Of a stretch of DNA of 64,000 nucleotides, positions 30,040 through 39,328 are shown piece after piece (within the stretch, counting starts at the first letter, position 1; the number at the start of each line of letters is the position of its first letter). This stretch comes from an uncultured Eubacteriales bacterium (GTDB taxonomy: Bacteria; Bacillota; Clostridia; Christensenellales; Aristaeellaceae). The DNA is taken from positions 38,746 through 102,745 of the forward strand of contig CADCHI010000014.1 in the NCBI GenBank assembly GCA_902801165.1, written 5' to 3'. The notes beneath the pieces were generated by a model. The model was not told the DNA's origin, did no database searches, and saw nothing but the letters and a program-made list of their open reading frames with translations. Made by a program: the position numbers and the translations under genes.

Positions 30040-33000
30040 TCACACTTCCAGCGTTCCCCCGCTGTGCAGCAGGCACAGCGTGCGCTGCTTCACCTTCATG
30101 CCGGTGATCCGCTCCAAGGCCAGGGCATAGACGTTCAGCTGCTTCTGGTAGTGGGCCCTGAGGGCATCCATGTCGTCGGTGCGATCGGTCTTGTAGTCCA
30201 GCAGCACCCACTGGCCGTCCTCGACGAAGCAGCAGTCGATGGTGCCCTGCACCAGCAGCGGCTCGTCGCCGAAGCGTCCGGCCTCCTCCGCCGTCAGGGC
30301 CTCCCGGGCCCGCAGCATCACGTTAAAGGGCCACTCCCGGCGCACCTCTTCCGAAGCCCGCAGACGCAGGCCCACGCCGCTCTCCAGGAACCGCGCCAGC
30401 CGCCGGGCCTCCACCGCCTGGCGCTGGCCGTCCTCCATCAGGCGGCGGTTGGCAAAGCCGTCCAGCTGGGCCTCCACATTCCGGACGAGGGAATCTCCGG
30501 AGAGCCCCTTCAGCGCCTCCAGGTCCAGCAGCTGCATGGCCCGGTGGTAGGCCGTGCCCCGCTCCGCGCCGGTCATCCGCTTCGCGTCCTCCGCGAGGAA
30601 GGCAGGCCGCTCCACCAGCGCGGGCACCTCCTCGGGGCCCTCGATCTCCCGCAGCAGGCCGGAGGCCGTCAGCTTCAGGGGCTTGCGGGAGGCCAGCGGG
30701 TCAGGGTACTGCCAGGTCATCTGCCGCTCCAGGTCCTTGCTCTCAAAGTCCTCGGGCTTTTCCATGATCCAGTCGAAAAGCTCGCCCGCGGCCTGCTGCG
30801 CCTCGCCCTCCCCGGGCCGGATCTCCCCCTCCGGGATGATCTCCAGCCGGGAGTGGAGCTCCTCCCCCGCGGCCTCCGCGCCGCAGCGGGCCGCCATGAT
30901 CAGGTCCAGGTGGCTGGACGCGGCAAACGGCGCGGCGGACAGCGCCTGCCAGCGCTTCATCGACCGGTCCACGTCCTTCACCGTGCCCACCAGCACCAGC
31001 TTTTCCTGGGCCCGGGTCAGCAGCACGTAGAGTATCCGCATCTCCTCGGCGGCGTCCTCCCGGCGCTGGCGGGCCATGATGGCAGCCTGGGGCAGCGTCA
31101 GCCGCCGGGTGCGCAGCTCCGGGTCCACGTAGCTCATGCCCACGCCCAGGTCCCGGTGAGCCACCAGCGGCGCGCTGGTCTTCTCCGTGCGATAGGCCTT
31201 GGAGAGCTGGGCCCCGAACACCACCCGGAACTCCAGGCCCTTGCTCTTGTGGACGGACATCATCCGCACCACGTCGTCGTTCTCCCCCAGCAGGTGAGCC
31301 GCGTCGCCGTCGCCCTTCTGCTTCAAATGCTCGGTGTACTGCAAAAAGCGGGTCAGCGAGCCGGAAAACTGGTCGTCGAAGCCGCAGGCGCTGACCACGA
31401 ACTGGTCCAGGTTCGCCTGCCGCTGCGCGCCGCCCGGCAGCGCCCCGGCGTAGACGTAGAAGCCGCTCTCGTCCAGCACCATCCGCACGAACTGTCCCAG
31501 GGCAATGCTGCCGCGCTTCAGCCGCCAGCCGGCCAGCAGGCCAAAGAACGCCCGCAGCCGCCGGGCGGTGTCGTCGTCCCCGTCCCAGGCGTAGGCCGCC
31601 GCCGCGTCCACGAAGGGCACGGCCCGATAGGCCGCCCGGATGCGGGCCAGGGCGTTGGCGTCCAGCCCCGCCACCGGCGAGCGCAGCATGGCGATCAGCT
31701 CCACGTCCAGCCGCCCGTTGTCGATCAGCCGCAGCATCGACAGCAGCCACGCGATCTCCACGGACTCGAAGTAGCCCGTCTGGCCGTCGGCGTAGGCGGG
31801 AATGCCCTGGGCCAGCATCACCGGCATCATGGCCCCGAAGGCTGACGCCTTGCTGCGGGTCAGTATGGCGAAGTCCCGGTAGCGCAGCGTGGGGTCCTCG
31901 GCCATCATGCTTCGGATGGTTCGGGCGATGAGCATGCCCTCCCGCTCCATGCCCTGCAGCTGGGCCGGGCTCTCCTCGTCCTCGTCGGCCTCCTCCATTC
32001 CGCCGTCCTCGGCTGCGTCGATCAGCCGCAGGGTCACGTCCGGCGCCTCCGAACACGGCGCGTCCGGGTCCCCGGGGTTCAGCCGGGCCAGCGCGTCGTA
32101 GGTGATCTCCGCGTCGCCGCCGGTCATCACCCGCTCGAACACCAGGTTCACGAAGTCCAGTATGCCCCTCCGGGATCGGAAGTTCCGCGTCAGCGGCAGC
32201 AGCAGCCCGCCCTCGCCCCGGCCATAGGCCGCGTACTTCTCCAGAAACAGCCTCGGCTCCGCCAGGCGGAAGCGGTAGATGGACTGCTTCACATCGCCCA
32301 CCATGAACAGGTTGTCCGGCCGGCAGATGGCGCGCACCAGCGCCTCCTGCAGATCGGAGGTGTCCTGGTACTCGTCCACGAAGATGTAGTCATAGCGGTC
32401 GCGCACGGCCCGGGCCGCCTCCGGCCTGGACAGCGCCCGCAGGGTCCGGTGCTCCAGGTCCGAATAGGTCAGGCCGGACTGCTCCGCCTTGCCCTCCTCG
32501 AACAGCGCCATGGCCCTGAGCACGATGGCCGACAGCGTGGCGACCTGCCCGCCCAGCGCCTTGGCGTCCTTCCGGGCGACGGTCAGCGGCAGCTCGGTGA
32601 GCTTCGCGCCGTTGAGCGCCTTTTTCGCGGCGTCCCGCAGGTGCTTCACCACCTCGACAGCTTCCTCGTCGTAGCCCTCGCCCTTCCTGCCGCCGCCGGC
32701 CCGGGCGGGCTTGTATTCGTCCAGCGCCCGGAAGAGCTGGTCGTAGTCCTCCAGCGCCAGCATGTCCGCCAGCGCCGCCATGTCCTTTCGGATGGCTATC
32801 CCGTAGCCCTGGGGGCATCCCGGCAGCGCCAGCGCGTGGCGCAGGTGCACCAGCGCCGTTCGAATCGCCCGACGCGCCTGGGCCTTCAGCTCGTCCTGCC
32901 ACGCCTGCAGCGCGTCCTCGTCCACCCGCGCGGCCCGCTCCAGCCACGCCTCGGGGTCCGGGCGCTCCTGCACGCGGTCGAACAGCGCCTCCGCCGCGGC

Positions 33001-33489
33001 CAGCACCCCGGCGGGGCCCCGGCCGTAGTCCAGCGTCAGCAGTTCGTCGCCCCCGCCGGCATAGGCCTCCTCCAGGGCCGCGGTCATCGCCTCGTCCCGC
33101 AGGCGGGCCACCACGGCGTCGTCCAATATGCGAAAGGCCGGGTCAACCCCGGCGCTTTCAAAATTGGTGCGCAGAAAATCGGCGCAAAAGGCGTGCAGGG
33201 TGGAGATGCTGGCCCGCTCGAGCCGGAGCAGCTGGTCCCTGCACCGGGCGTCCCCCGCCGCCGCCCGCTCGTTCAGCCGGCGGGACAGCTTGGCCCGCAT
33301 GTCCGAGGCCGCCGCGCGGGTGAAGGTGACCACCAGCATGCGGTCCACGTCCGCGCCGTCCTCGGTCACCAGCCGCAGCACGCGCTCCACCAGCACGGTG
33401 GTCTTGCCGGAGCCGGCCGCCGCGCTGAGGAGTATGCTGCTGCCCCGCGCCTCGATAGCACGCAGCTGTTCGTCCGTCCAATTGGGCAT
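30040..33489 (-). CDS. addA: ATP-dependent helicase/nuclease subunit A
   Basis: 1,149 residues. UvrD-type helicase with Walker A LLSAAAGSGKTTVLVERVLR near residue 23, VDEYQDTSDLQ (motif II) and SVHKSKGLEFRVVF (motif V). The C-terminal RecB-type nuclease shows the GTIDCCF...LLDYKTDR signature. AddAB resects double-strand breaks and recognises Chi for recombination. The partner addB normally sits directly upstream; here the upstream gene is uppP and no addB is in view. ATG 33489 follows AGAGGTGTTTCC. Heptamer tracts in opposite orientation flank the gene. Confidence 0.92.
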   Translation of the reverse strand: MPNWTDEQLRAIEARGSSILLSAAAGSGKTTVLVERVLRLVTEDGADVDRMLVVTFTRAAASDMRAKLSRRLNERAAAGDARCRDQLLRLERASISTLHAFCADFLRTNFESAGVDPAFRILDDAVVARLRDEAMTAALEEAYAGGGDELLTLDYGRGPAGVLAAAEALFDRVQERPDPEAWLERAARVDEDALQAWQDELKAQARRAIRTALVHLRHALALPGCPQGYGIAIRKDMAALADMLALEDYDQLFRALDEYKPARAGGGRKGEGYDEEAVEVVKHLRDAAKKALNGAKLTELPLTVARKDAKALGGQVATLSAIVLRAMALFEEGKAEQSGLTYSDLEHRTLRALSRPEAARAVRDRYDYIFVDEYQDTSDLQEALVRAICRPDNLFMVGDVKQSIYRFRLAEPRLFLEKYAAYGRGEGGLLLPLTRNFRSRRGILDFVNLVFERVMTGGDAEITYDALARLNPGDPDAPCSEAPDVTLRLIDAAEDGGMEEADEDEESPAQLQGMEREGMLIARTIRSMMAEDPTLRYRDFAILTRSKASAFGAMMPVMLAQGIPAYADGQTGYFESVEIAWLLSMLRLIDNGRLDVELIAMLRSPVAGLDANALARIRAAYRAVPFVDAAAAYAWDGDDDTARRLRAFFGLLAGWRLKRGSIALGQFVRMVLDESGFYVYAGALPGGAQRQANLDQFVVSACGFDDQFSGSLTRFLQYTEHLKQKGDGDAAHLLGENDDVVRMMSVHKSKGLEFRVVFGAQLSKAYRTEKTSAPLVAHRDLGVGMSYVDPELRTRRLTLPQAAIMARQRREDAAEEMRILYVLLTRAQEKLVLVGTVKDVDRSMKRWQALSAAPFAASSHLDLIMAARCGAEAAGEELHSRLEIIPEGEIRPGEGEAQQAAGELFDWIMEKPEDFESKDLERQMTWQYPDPLASRKPLKLTASGLLREIEGPEEVPALVERPAFLAEDAKRMTGAERGTAYHRAMQLLDLEALKGLSGDSLVRNVEAQLDGFANRRLMEDGQRQAVEARRLARFLESGVGLRLRASEEVRREWPFNVMLRAREALTAEEAGRFGDEPLLVQGTIDCCFVEDGQWVLLDYKTDRTDDMDALRAHYQKQLNVYALALERITGMKVKQRTLCLLHSGGTLEV

Positions 33490-33501
33490 GGAAACACCTC
33501 T

Positions 33502-33531
33502 GTTGAATTGAGAATTGGAAATTGAAAATTT
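33502..33531. repeat. Heptamer-like tract (GAATTGA/GAAATTG units)
   Basis: TTGAATTGAGAATTGGAAAT and repeats, just upstream of the addA ribosome-binding site. It is the inverted counterpart of the tract at 29971-30038 on the other side of addA. Confidence 0.7.
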
Positions 33532-33609
33532 AAGAGTGTGAATACTTCACGCCAACTGTAATGCTTTTTATTCTTCACACTCTTTCAAACGCTTGAAATC
33601 CGGGGAGGC

Positions 33610-34470
33610 TCACAGCGCGGCGCGAAGCGCAAAGAACGCCAGCACCACGACGCCCAGCGCAATCCTGTACCAGCCGAAGGGCTTGAAGTCGTGCTTGCGG
33701 ATATAGCCCAGCAGGCGGCGGATCACCGCCACGGACACCACGTAGGCCGTCAGCATGCCCACGGCCAGCAGGGTGAACTCCCCCTGGGTAATGCCCCCGT
33801 CATACTTCACCAGCTTCAGCAGGCTCGCGCCAAGCATCACCGGGATGGCCAGGAAGAAGGTGAACTCCACCGCCACGGCCCGGGAGACGCCCAGCATCAG
33901 CGCGCCGACGATGGTCGCGCCGGAACGGGAGGTGCCCGGGAAGATGGCGGCGATCAGCTGGAACACGCCGATCAGCGCCGCGGTGCGCCAGTCGATGGCG
34001 TCCAATTTGCGGATGGCAGGTCGACGGCCCTTGCGCCGGTTCTCCACCACTATGAAGGCCACGCCGAAGGCGATCAGCGCGATGGACACGCACACGTAGT
34101 TGTGGAACAGCCGGTCGAACACGTCCCCGAACAGCACGCCCACCACCGCCGCGGGCACGCAGGCCACGGCGATCTTCAGCCACAGCATGATCTTGTCCAG
34201 CTTCACCCAGGCCAGCAGCCCGTCCCCGGCGGGCTCCGGGTTGTCCCGCCTGCCGAAGGGCCACACCTGGTCCCAGAAGATCACCATCACCGCCATGATC
34301 GCGCCGAGCTGGATGACCACCTCGAACAGGCTGTAGAAGCTGTCCGAAACCTTCAAGGGCATCAGCTCATTGAGTATGATCATGTGGCCGGTGCTGCTCA
34401 CCGGCAGCCACTCGGTGACGCCCTCCACGATGCCGAACAGGAGCGCCTTGAGAATCTCCACAAAGCCCAT
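33610..34470 (-). CDS. uppP: Undecaprenyl-diphosphate phosphatase
   Basis: 286 residues, BacA/UppP type, with about eight membrane spans. Family signatures are EGVTEWLPVSSTGHMI near residue 16 and FPGTSRSGATI near residue 175. It dephosphorylates undecaprenyl-PP to recycle the lipid carrier used for peptidoglycan and for the polysaccharides made by the neighbouring genes; it also gives bacitracin tolerance. It lies 93 bp beyond the glycosyltransferase stop in the same direction. Confidence 0.95.
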   Translation of the reverse strand: MGFVEILKALLFGIVEGVTEWLPVSSTGHMIILNELMPLKVSDSFYSLFEVVIQLGAIMAVMVIFWDQVWPFGRRDNPEPAGDGLLAWVKLDKIMLWLKIAVACVPAAVVGVLFGDVFDRLFHNYVCVSIALIAFGVAFIVVENRRKGRRPAIRKLDAIDWRTAALIGVFQLIAAIFPGTSRSGATIVGALMLGVSRAVAVEFTFFLAIPVMLGASLLKLVKYDGGITQGEFTLLAVGMLTAYVVSVAVIRRLLGYIRKHDFKPFGWYRIALGVVVLAFFALRAAL

Positions 34471-34563
34471 TGCCGCATTCCTCCGTCCTCCGCCCCATCG
34501 GGCGGCGCTGCATCCATTCTATTCCCGGGCACGGCCCGCTATCCGCCTTCCGGAGGCCGGAAA

Positions 34564-35415
34564 TCAATAGGCCTTCAGCGGCTCGAATTCCTTGCCGTGC
34601 TCGTACTCGTAGATCTTCGCGTCCACCACGAAGCGGTACCAGAAGGAGGAGAGCACATGGTAGATGAAGCCCTCCTTGCCGTCCAGGAAGCCGCCCCGGA
34701 ACAGGTAGTTCACGATGAACCACAAAAACGCCCGCAGGAACTTGGGAAAGCGATAGTAGACGCCGTACTTCTTCTTTCGCTTGGCCTCGATCTGGGCGTC
34801 GTTCACGCTGGCGTCCACGCGGCCCCGCTTCCAGTCCATGTAATCCATGGCCTCGCGGGTAGCGTACCAGTTGTAGCGGCCGATGAAGTTATCCAGGTCC
34901 TTGAAGTCGTAGTGCAGGAAGTTGTGCTTGAGGGAGACGCTCTCCCCCTCGGAGAGGATCGTATGGGCGTCCCGACGGCGGTCCTCGATGCGGCCGATGC
35001 CCCGCTTGAACACCATCAGCTTGCGCTTCTTCGCACCGTGGGTCAGGGCCCGCCCGAGGAAGAAATAGGTGGCCTCCAGCGTGAAGCCGTTCACGTCGTC
35101 ATGGTCGTGCAGGGCGATGTTCCGCTCGATCTCGTCGCACAGCTCCGGCGGGAACTGCTCGTCGGCATCGATGCGGATGATCCACCGGGTGTCGATGCCG
35201 GTGTTGTCGATGCCCCAGTTGAACTGGCGGGCGTAGTATTCAAATTCATGATAGAACACCTCCGCGCCGCAGGTCTCGGCCAGGGCCACCGTGCGGTCGG
35301 TGCTGCCGCAGTCCACGACCACCATCCGCCGGCACAGCCCCTGAATGGATTTCAGGCAGCGCTCGATGTTCTTCTCCTCGTTCTTCGTCAGCACAATGGC
35401 GGTGACGTCAGCCAT
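34564..35415 (-). CDS. Family 2 glycosyltransferase
   Basis: 283 residues. GT-A fold: TAIVLTKNEEKNIERCLKSI at the start, VVVDCGSTDRT, then the metal-binding RIDADEQFPPEL. It resembles the WaaE/KdtX-like group of GT2 enzymes. The C-terminus has a probable membrane-associated segment (FLRAFLWFIVNYLFRGGFL). It likely adds one sugar to a lipid-linked glycan in the polysaccharide pathway encoded by this block. Donor and acceptor are unknown. Confidence 0.88.
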   Translation of the reverse strand: MADVTAIVLTKNEEKNIERCLKSIQGLCRRMVVVDCGSTDRTVALAETCGAEVFYHEFEYYARQFNWGIDNTGIDTRWIIRIDADEQFPPELCDEIERNIALHDHDDVNGFTLEATYFFLGRALTHGAKKRKLMVFKRGIGRIEDRRRDAHTILSEGESVSLKHNFLHYDFKDLDNFIGRYNWYATREAMDYMDWKRGRVDASVNDAQIEAKRKKKYGVYYRFPKFLRAFLWFIVNYLFRGGFLDGKEGFIYHVLSSFWYRFVVDAKIYEYEHGKEFEPLKAY

Positions 35416-35460
35416 GGCTCCATCGTTCCTTTCGCGCGGGGAGGGTCTTCCCCATAGAGG

Positions 35461-37536
35461 TTATCTTTTCCGCTTCTCCATCTCGCTCTTGCGCTTGCGC
35501 AGCCCCTGCACTGTGTAGGTGAACCAGGGCCAGGGGTCGCGGGGATTGAAGATCTGGTCGGTGGTGTGCCGGAAGTCGAACCAGCTGGGCTTTGCCCGGA
35601 AGCGGTCCGGCGACTGGAGGAACCACAGCAGGTCCGTGTGCATGTAGCGCAGGCGCACGCCGTCCCGGTAGTCCTCGAAGGGCGTCACCGGAAGGCCCAT
35701 GCCCAGCTCCACGATCTGGCGGGCAAAGTCCACGCCCGCGGCGAAGCACACCTTCACGCTGGCGGTGATGCGCGGGTTGATCTCCATCACCTTCGCCACG
35801 CCGTCCCGGGGATCCTCGATCAGGTCCACATCGCCGTAGCCCCGCCAGCCGATGGCCTGGAGCAGCCTGATGGAATCGGCGGCAATGTCCGGCCGGTGCA
35901 CGCTGCAGCTGCAGCAGGTGGAGCCGCCGTCGATGGGATACCAGCGGGTCTTGTCGAACACCACGGCGCTCTTCGGCGCGCCGTCGGCGTCCAGGAACAC
36001 CTCGCACTTGTACTGGGTACCGGTCTGGGGGATGTAGTCCTGCACCACCATCGGCCCGAAGCGCTTCACGGCGGCGTCGAACACCTCGCGCAGCTGCGCC
36101 TCGTCGCGGATCACGTGGAAGCCGATGGAGCCGTAGCCCACCCGGGGCTTGATGATGAACGGGAACGGCATGCCCGCGGCCAGGATGTCGTCGGCGCTGG
36201 CCATGTCATAGAGCGTATGGGGGCAGGGCACGCCGTTTTCGGCGCAGGCGCGCATGGTCTCCTGCTTGTCCGCCGCGCGCCGGAAGACCTCCGGCGGGTT
36301 CACCGCGGGCCAGGCCAGCGGGCGAACGGCGTCGATGTGGTTGGCGAGCAGCGTGGCGGAGAAGTCCGTCATCGGGATCACGATGTCGTAGTGTCCCTCC
36401 GCCAGCACCTCCATCAGCGCCGCGAAGGAGGCTTCCTCGTCCTCCCGGTTCCAGTACCGCACCAGCTTCACGTCCGGATATTTGGAGGCATAGCCCACGT
36501 CCAGCCTGCTGGCGTTGTAGGTGGTCAGGTGGCAGCCCAGGGCCTTCAGCGCGGGCATCAGCGCCATGTTCTGGCGGGCGAAGCCCTCCAGCAGCAGCAC
36601 CCGCACGCCCCGCAGATCCGGCCTGTCGAGCACCAGCGGCTCCCCGTCGCCGCCGGCGAAGAAGCGCTCCCGGGCGGCGGAGCCCAAATGATAGGGGTTC
36701 AGCACCTTGTTCACCTTCAACCTCAGCATCCCTGGGCACAGCCTCGCGGCGGCCCTGCCGAGGCCGCCGACCCACGCCGGCAGGCGCAGCACGTGCTTCG
36801 CCCGGCCCTGGCGGCGCTCCTCCTCCACCATGCGGGCGGAGTTGAAACGGGCGTCGTCGCTGAAGTTCACCACGCCCCTCGGCGCGGGGTCCCTGTCGGC
36901 CCAGCGGGCAACGACATCCGTCACCCGGTCGATGTTCAAAAAGTCGTATTCCAGCCCCTTCCCCACCACGAAGGCGGCGGAGGGATATTTCAGATAGTAG
37001 CGCTTGCGGATGTCGTGGGTGTCCTCCTCGGTGTACACCGGGGCGAAGCGGGAAATGAAGTAGGGCGTGTCGCCCATCAGCGCCGCCAGCCGCTGCTCCG
37101 CGATCCGCTTGGAGCGGGCGTAGCCGCCCACCGGCGCGGGCGGCGTCGACTCGTTGATGTCCCCGCCCCGGTTGCCGTAGACGTCCACGGTGCTGGCGAA
37201 GAACACGGGGCACTTCGCCTGGGCCGCCTGCTCGAACACGTGCTGGCTCGCCAGCACGTTCAGCATGAAGTATCGGTTCCAACCCAGGTCCGTCTCGCCG
37301 GTCACGTGGGCCAGCGCCGCCAGGTGGACCACCCGGTCCGGCGCGTGTGTTGCGAACACCCGGGCCACGTCGTCCGGCCGGGTCAGGTCGCAGATGGCGT
37401 GGACGTAGTTGGCATGCTCCGCCTTCGCGGGGGAGATGTCCACGCCCACCACCCGGTGACCCCGCGCGCACAGCGCCAGCGCCACCTGGCTGCCCAGCAT
37501 GCCAGAAGCGCCGGTGAGCAATATGGTATGGGTCAC
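35461..37536 (-). CDS. SDR epimerase fused to ATP-grasp ligase
   Basis: 691 residues in two enzymes. Residues about 1-300 are an extended SDR (sugar epimerase/dehydratase): TGASGMLGS for NAD(P), catalytic Y139-x3-K143 (YARSK) and S115/T116. Residues about 310-640 are a CarB-like ATP-grasp: a pre-ATP-grasp Rossmann part (RVLLLEGFARQNMALMPAL), then FPFIIKPRVGYGS and VMEINPRI at the metal site. ATP-grasp enzymes join a carboxylate to an amine; the pair may modify a sugar and then amidate it. GTG 37536 overlaps the deacetylase stop (GTGA); a longer upstream frame is shadow sequence. Confidence 0.85.
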   Translation of the reverse strand: MTHTILLTGASGMLGSQVALALCARGHRVVGVDISPAKAEHANYVHAICDLTRPDDVARVFATHAPDRVVHLAALAHVTGETDLGWNRYFMLNVLASQHVFEQAAQAKCPVFFASTVDVYGNRGGDINESTPPAPVGGYARSKRIAEQRLAALMGDTPYFISRFAPVYTEEDTHDIRKRYYLKYPSAAFVVGKGLEYDFLNIDRVTDVVARWADRDPAPRGVVNFSDDARFNSARMVEEERRQGRAKHVLRLPAWVGGLGRAAARLCPGMLRLKVNKVLNPYHLGSAARERFFAGGDGEPLVLDRPDLRGVRVLLLEGFARQNMALMPALKALGCHLTTYNASRLDVGYASKYPDVKLVRYWNREDEEASFAALMEVLAEGHYDIVIPMTDFSATLLANHIDAVRPLAWPAVNPPEVFRRAADKQETMRACAENGVPCPHTLYDMASADDILAAGMPFPFIIKPRVGYGSIGFHVIRDEAQLREVFDAAVKRFGPMVVQDYIPQTGTQYKCEVFLDADGAPKSAVVFDKTRWYPIDGGSTCCSCSVHRPDIAADSIRLLQAIGWRGYGDVDLIEDPRDGVAKVMEINPRITASVKVCFAAGVDFARQIVELGMGLPVTPFEDYRDGVRLRYMHTDLLWFLQSPDRFRAKPSWFDFRHTTDQIFNPRDPWPWFTYTVQGLRKRKSEMEKRKR

Positions 37537-38381
37537 GACAGCCCACGCTCCCTTCTGTCGGCCTCCAGGGTGGTAAACCGCGCGCCGCGCTTTTTCAGCC
37601 AGCGGATCACCTTCCGCAGCTTCTTCAGGTTGCCCCTGCGGCCCACCAGGCAGCGGAAGCGGTTCTTCGCGTCCAGCTGCGCTGGCAGCGGCAGCGGCAT
37701 TCCCGTCAGCTCGAAGGGGTGCACGTAGATCGTGAAGTTCTCGTGCTTCTTCGCGTACAGGCCCAGCAGGATGCGCAGCAGCCAGAACGGGAACAGGCGC
37801 ATGTAGCCGCCGCCGGAGATGGGCAGCGACCAGCGCGCCAAATCCAGCGTCGGGATCTCGTACTCGGTGAAGTCGCCCTCGGCGTACACCAGGTCGTCCA
37901 CCTGCTCGAAGCCCGTCAGGTCCAGGTTGCGGTACAGCGGGTGCTGGGCAAAGCGGATCTTGCTGCTGTCGTACTTGAAGCCCAGCGACCGCAGCGCCTC
38001 CAGCTTGTCCCGCTCCATCGTGAAGCAGCTGGCCCGGTAGCCGGTCACCGGGCGCTGCGCCGCCGCCTCGATCAGGGCCTTGGCCCGGCATGTCTCCTCG
38101 GTGAACTGCTCCAGGCTCTTTTCCGTCAGCAGCTCGTGGTCCAGCCCGTGGCAGCCGATGGCGTGCCCCCGGCGCAGGATCTCCCGCAGGATGCCCGCGT
38201 TCTGTTCGGCGATCTCCGCCACGCAGAAGAACGTGACCTTCACGCCCTCCTCATCCAGCATATCCAGAAAATCGAAGATCCGGGGGATCACCCGCGCGCC
38301 GGTCTCCCGGCAGGGCAGGTGCTTCAGGTAATCCAGGTGGTACCATTCCTCCAGGTCCACGGTCAGCCATGCGTTTTTCAT
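37533..38381 (-). CDS. Polysaccharide deacetylase
   Basis: 282 residues, NodB fold: LTVDLEEWYHLDYL carries the Asp pair, HAIGCHGLDHELLT the metal-binding His residues, VTGYRASCFTM the Arg motif, and the late YVHPFEL the last His. It resembles deacetylases of exopolysaccharide loci (XrtA/DUF3473-like) rather than wall peptidoglycan enzymes, since no signal peptide is present. It probably removes N-acetyl groups from lipid-linked glycan inside the cell. ATG 38381 follows GGCGAGGAGTACGCT. Confidence 0.88.
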   Translation of the reverse strand: MKNAWLTVDLEEWYHLDYLKHLPCRETGARVIPRIFDFLDMLDEEGVKVTFFCVAEIAEQNAGILREILRRGHAIGCHGLDHELLTEKSLEQFTEETCRAKALIEAAAQRPVTGYRASCFTMERDKLEALRSLGFKYDSSKIRFAQHPLYRNLDLTGFEQVDDLVYAEGDFTEYEIPTLDLARWSLPISGGGYMRLFPFWLLRILLGLYAKKHENFTIYVHPFELTGMPLPLPAQLDAKNRFRCLVGRRGNLKKLRKVIRWLKKRGARFTTLEADRRERGLS

Positions 38382-38400
38382 AGCGTACTCCTCGCCGAAA

Positions 38401-39015
38401 TCACTTCTTGGACGCTTCGTCGTTCCCGGGCGTCTGCCTGCCCTCCACGACGCCCTCGGCCCGGGCGACGCTGGACACGGTGCCCAGCAGGCACCGCAGG
38501 TCAAACCCCAGGCTCATGCGCCGCACGTATTCCCCGTCCAGCCGCGCCTTCTCCGGGATGGGGAGCTCGTCGCGGCCATTGATCTGCGCCCAGCCGGTCA
38601 GTCCGGGCCGAACGCCGTTGGCGCCGTACAAATCCCGGGCCGCGACCAGGTCGTCCTGGTTCCACAGCGCGGGCCGGGGACCCACCAGCGCCATCTCGCC
38701 CTTGACGATGTTGAACAGCTGGGGCAGCTCGTCCAGGCTGTACTTGCGCAGGAACCGGCCCACCGGGGTGATAAACGCCTCCGGCGAGGCCAGCAGGTGG
38801 GTCGGCTGGTCCTTCGGCGCGTCCACGCGCATGGTGCGGAACTTGTAGATGGTGAAATTGTGCTTGTCCCTGCCCACCCGCTTCTGCTTGAACAGCACCG
38901 GGCCGGGCGAGCTGCACTTTATCACAAGGGCAATCACCAGCATGGCCGGCGACAGCAGGACGATCGCCAGTACGGCCAGTATCAGGCCCAGAATTCTCTT
39001 GACATGGTTGTACAT
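38401..39015 (-). CDS. Priming sugar-phosphate transferase (WcaJ/PglC type)
   Basis: 204 residues. One N-terminal membrane hairpin (LGLILAVLAIVLLSPAMLVI), then the catalytic core: GPVLFKQKRVGRD, IYKFRTMRVDAP, YSLDELPQLFNIVKGEMALV and GPRP, ending WAQINGR. It transfers a hexose-1-phosphate to undecaprenyl phosphate, the first step of capsule/EPS assembly. ATG 39015 has TGTGGAGGTAAACCG upstream; a longer frame to 39192 has no start site. It is first in the leftward polysaccharide operon. Confidence 0.9.
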   Translation of the reverse strand: MYNHVKRILGLILAVLAIVLLSPAMLVIALVIKCSSPGPVLFKQKRVGRDKHNFTIYKFRTMRVDAPKDQPTHLLASPEAFITPVGRFLRKYSLDELPQLFNIVKGEMALVGPRPALWNQDDLVAARDLYGANGVRPGLTGWAQINGRDELPIPEKARLDGEYVRRMSLGFDLRCLLGTVSSVARAEGVVEGRQTPGNDEASKK

Positions 39016-39245
39016 CGGTTTACCTCCACAAAGTGTCGGCGCTCCGCGCTGCCTTTTGCAGGCGCGGGCTTTGGGCGGCGCGATCCAAAGCGCACGCCTT
39101 CGATCCGCCCGAGCCGGGCGCTTTCCCGCCGACCTGGAAAAGCTGCTGCTTCCCTGTTTATCATTATAGCACATTTCACAGGCCGCTGCCACTGTTATTC
39201 AATTACGAATGCGTAATGTGACACGGTTCTTTCTGTGGCGACGCG

Positions 39246-39274
39246 TTGCATTTTCCGGGCAAATCGCTTATACT
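39246..39274 (+). promoter_or_regulatory. Promoter of the acyltransferase gene
   Basis: TTGCAT (39246-39251), 17-bp spacer, TATACT (39269-39274), 55 bp before ATG 39329. The rest of the 39016-39328 gap holds no visible gene. Confidence 0.7.
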
Positions 39275-39328
39275 GTTTTCAATTCACGAATTATCCGCGG
39301 CAAAAGCGCTTGAAACGGAGGGACGGCC

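Noticed and set aside
35461-38091. 876-residue version of the SDR/ATP-grasp protein
   Set aside because: The first ~185 residues are an out-of-frame shadow of the deacetylase gene; GTG 37536 with GTGA overlap is the real start.
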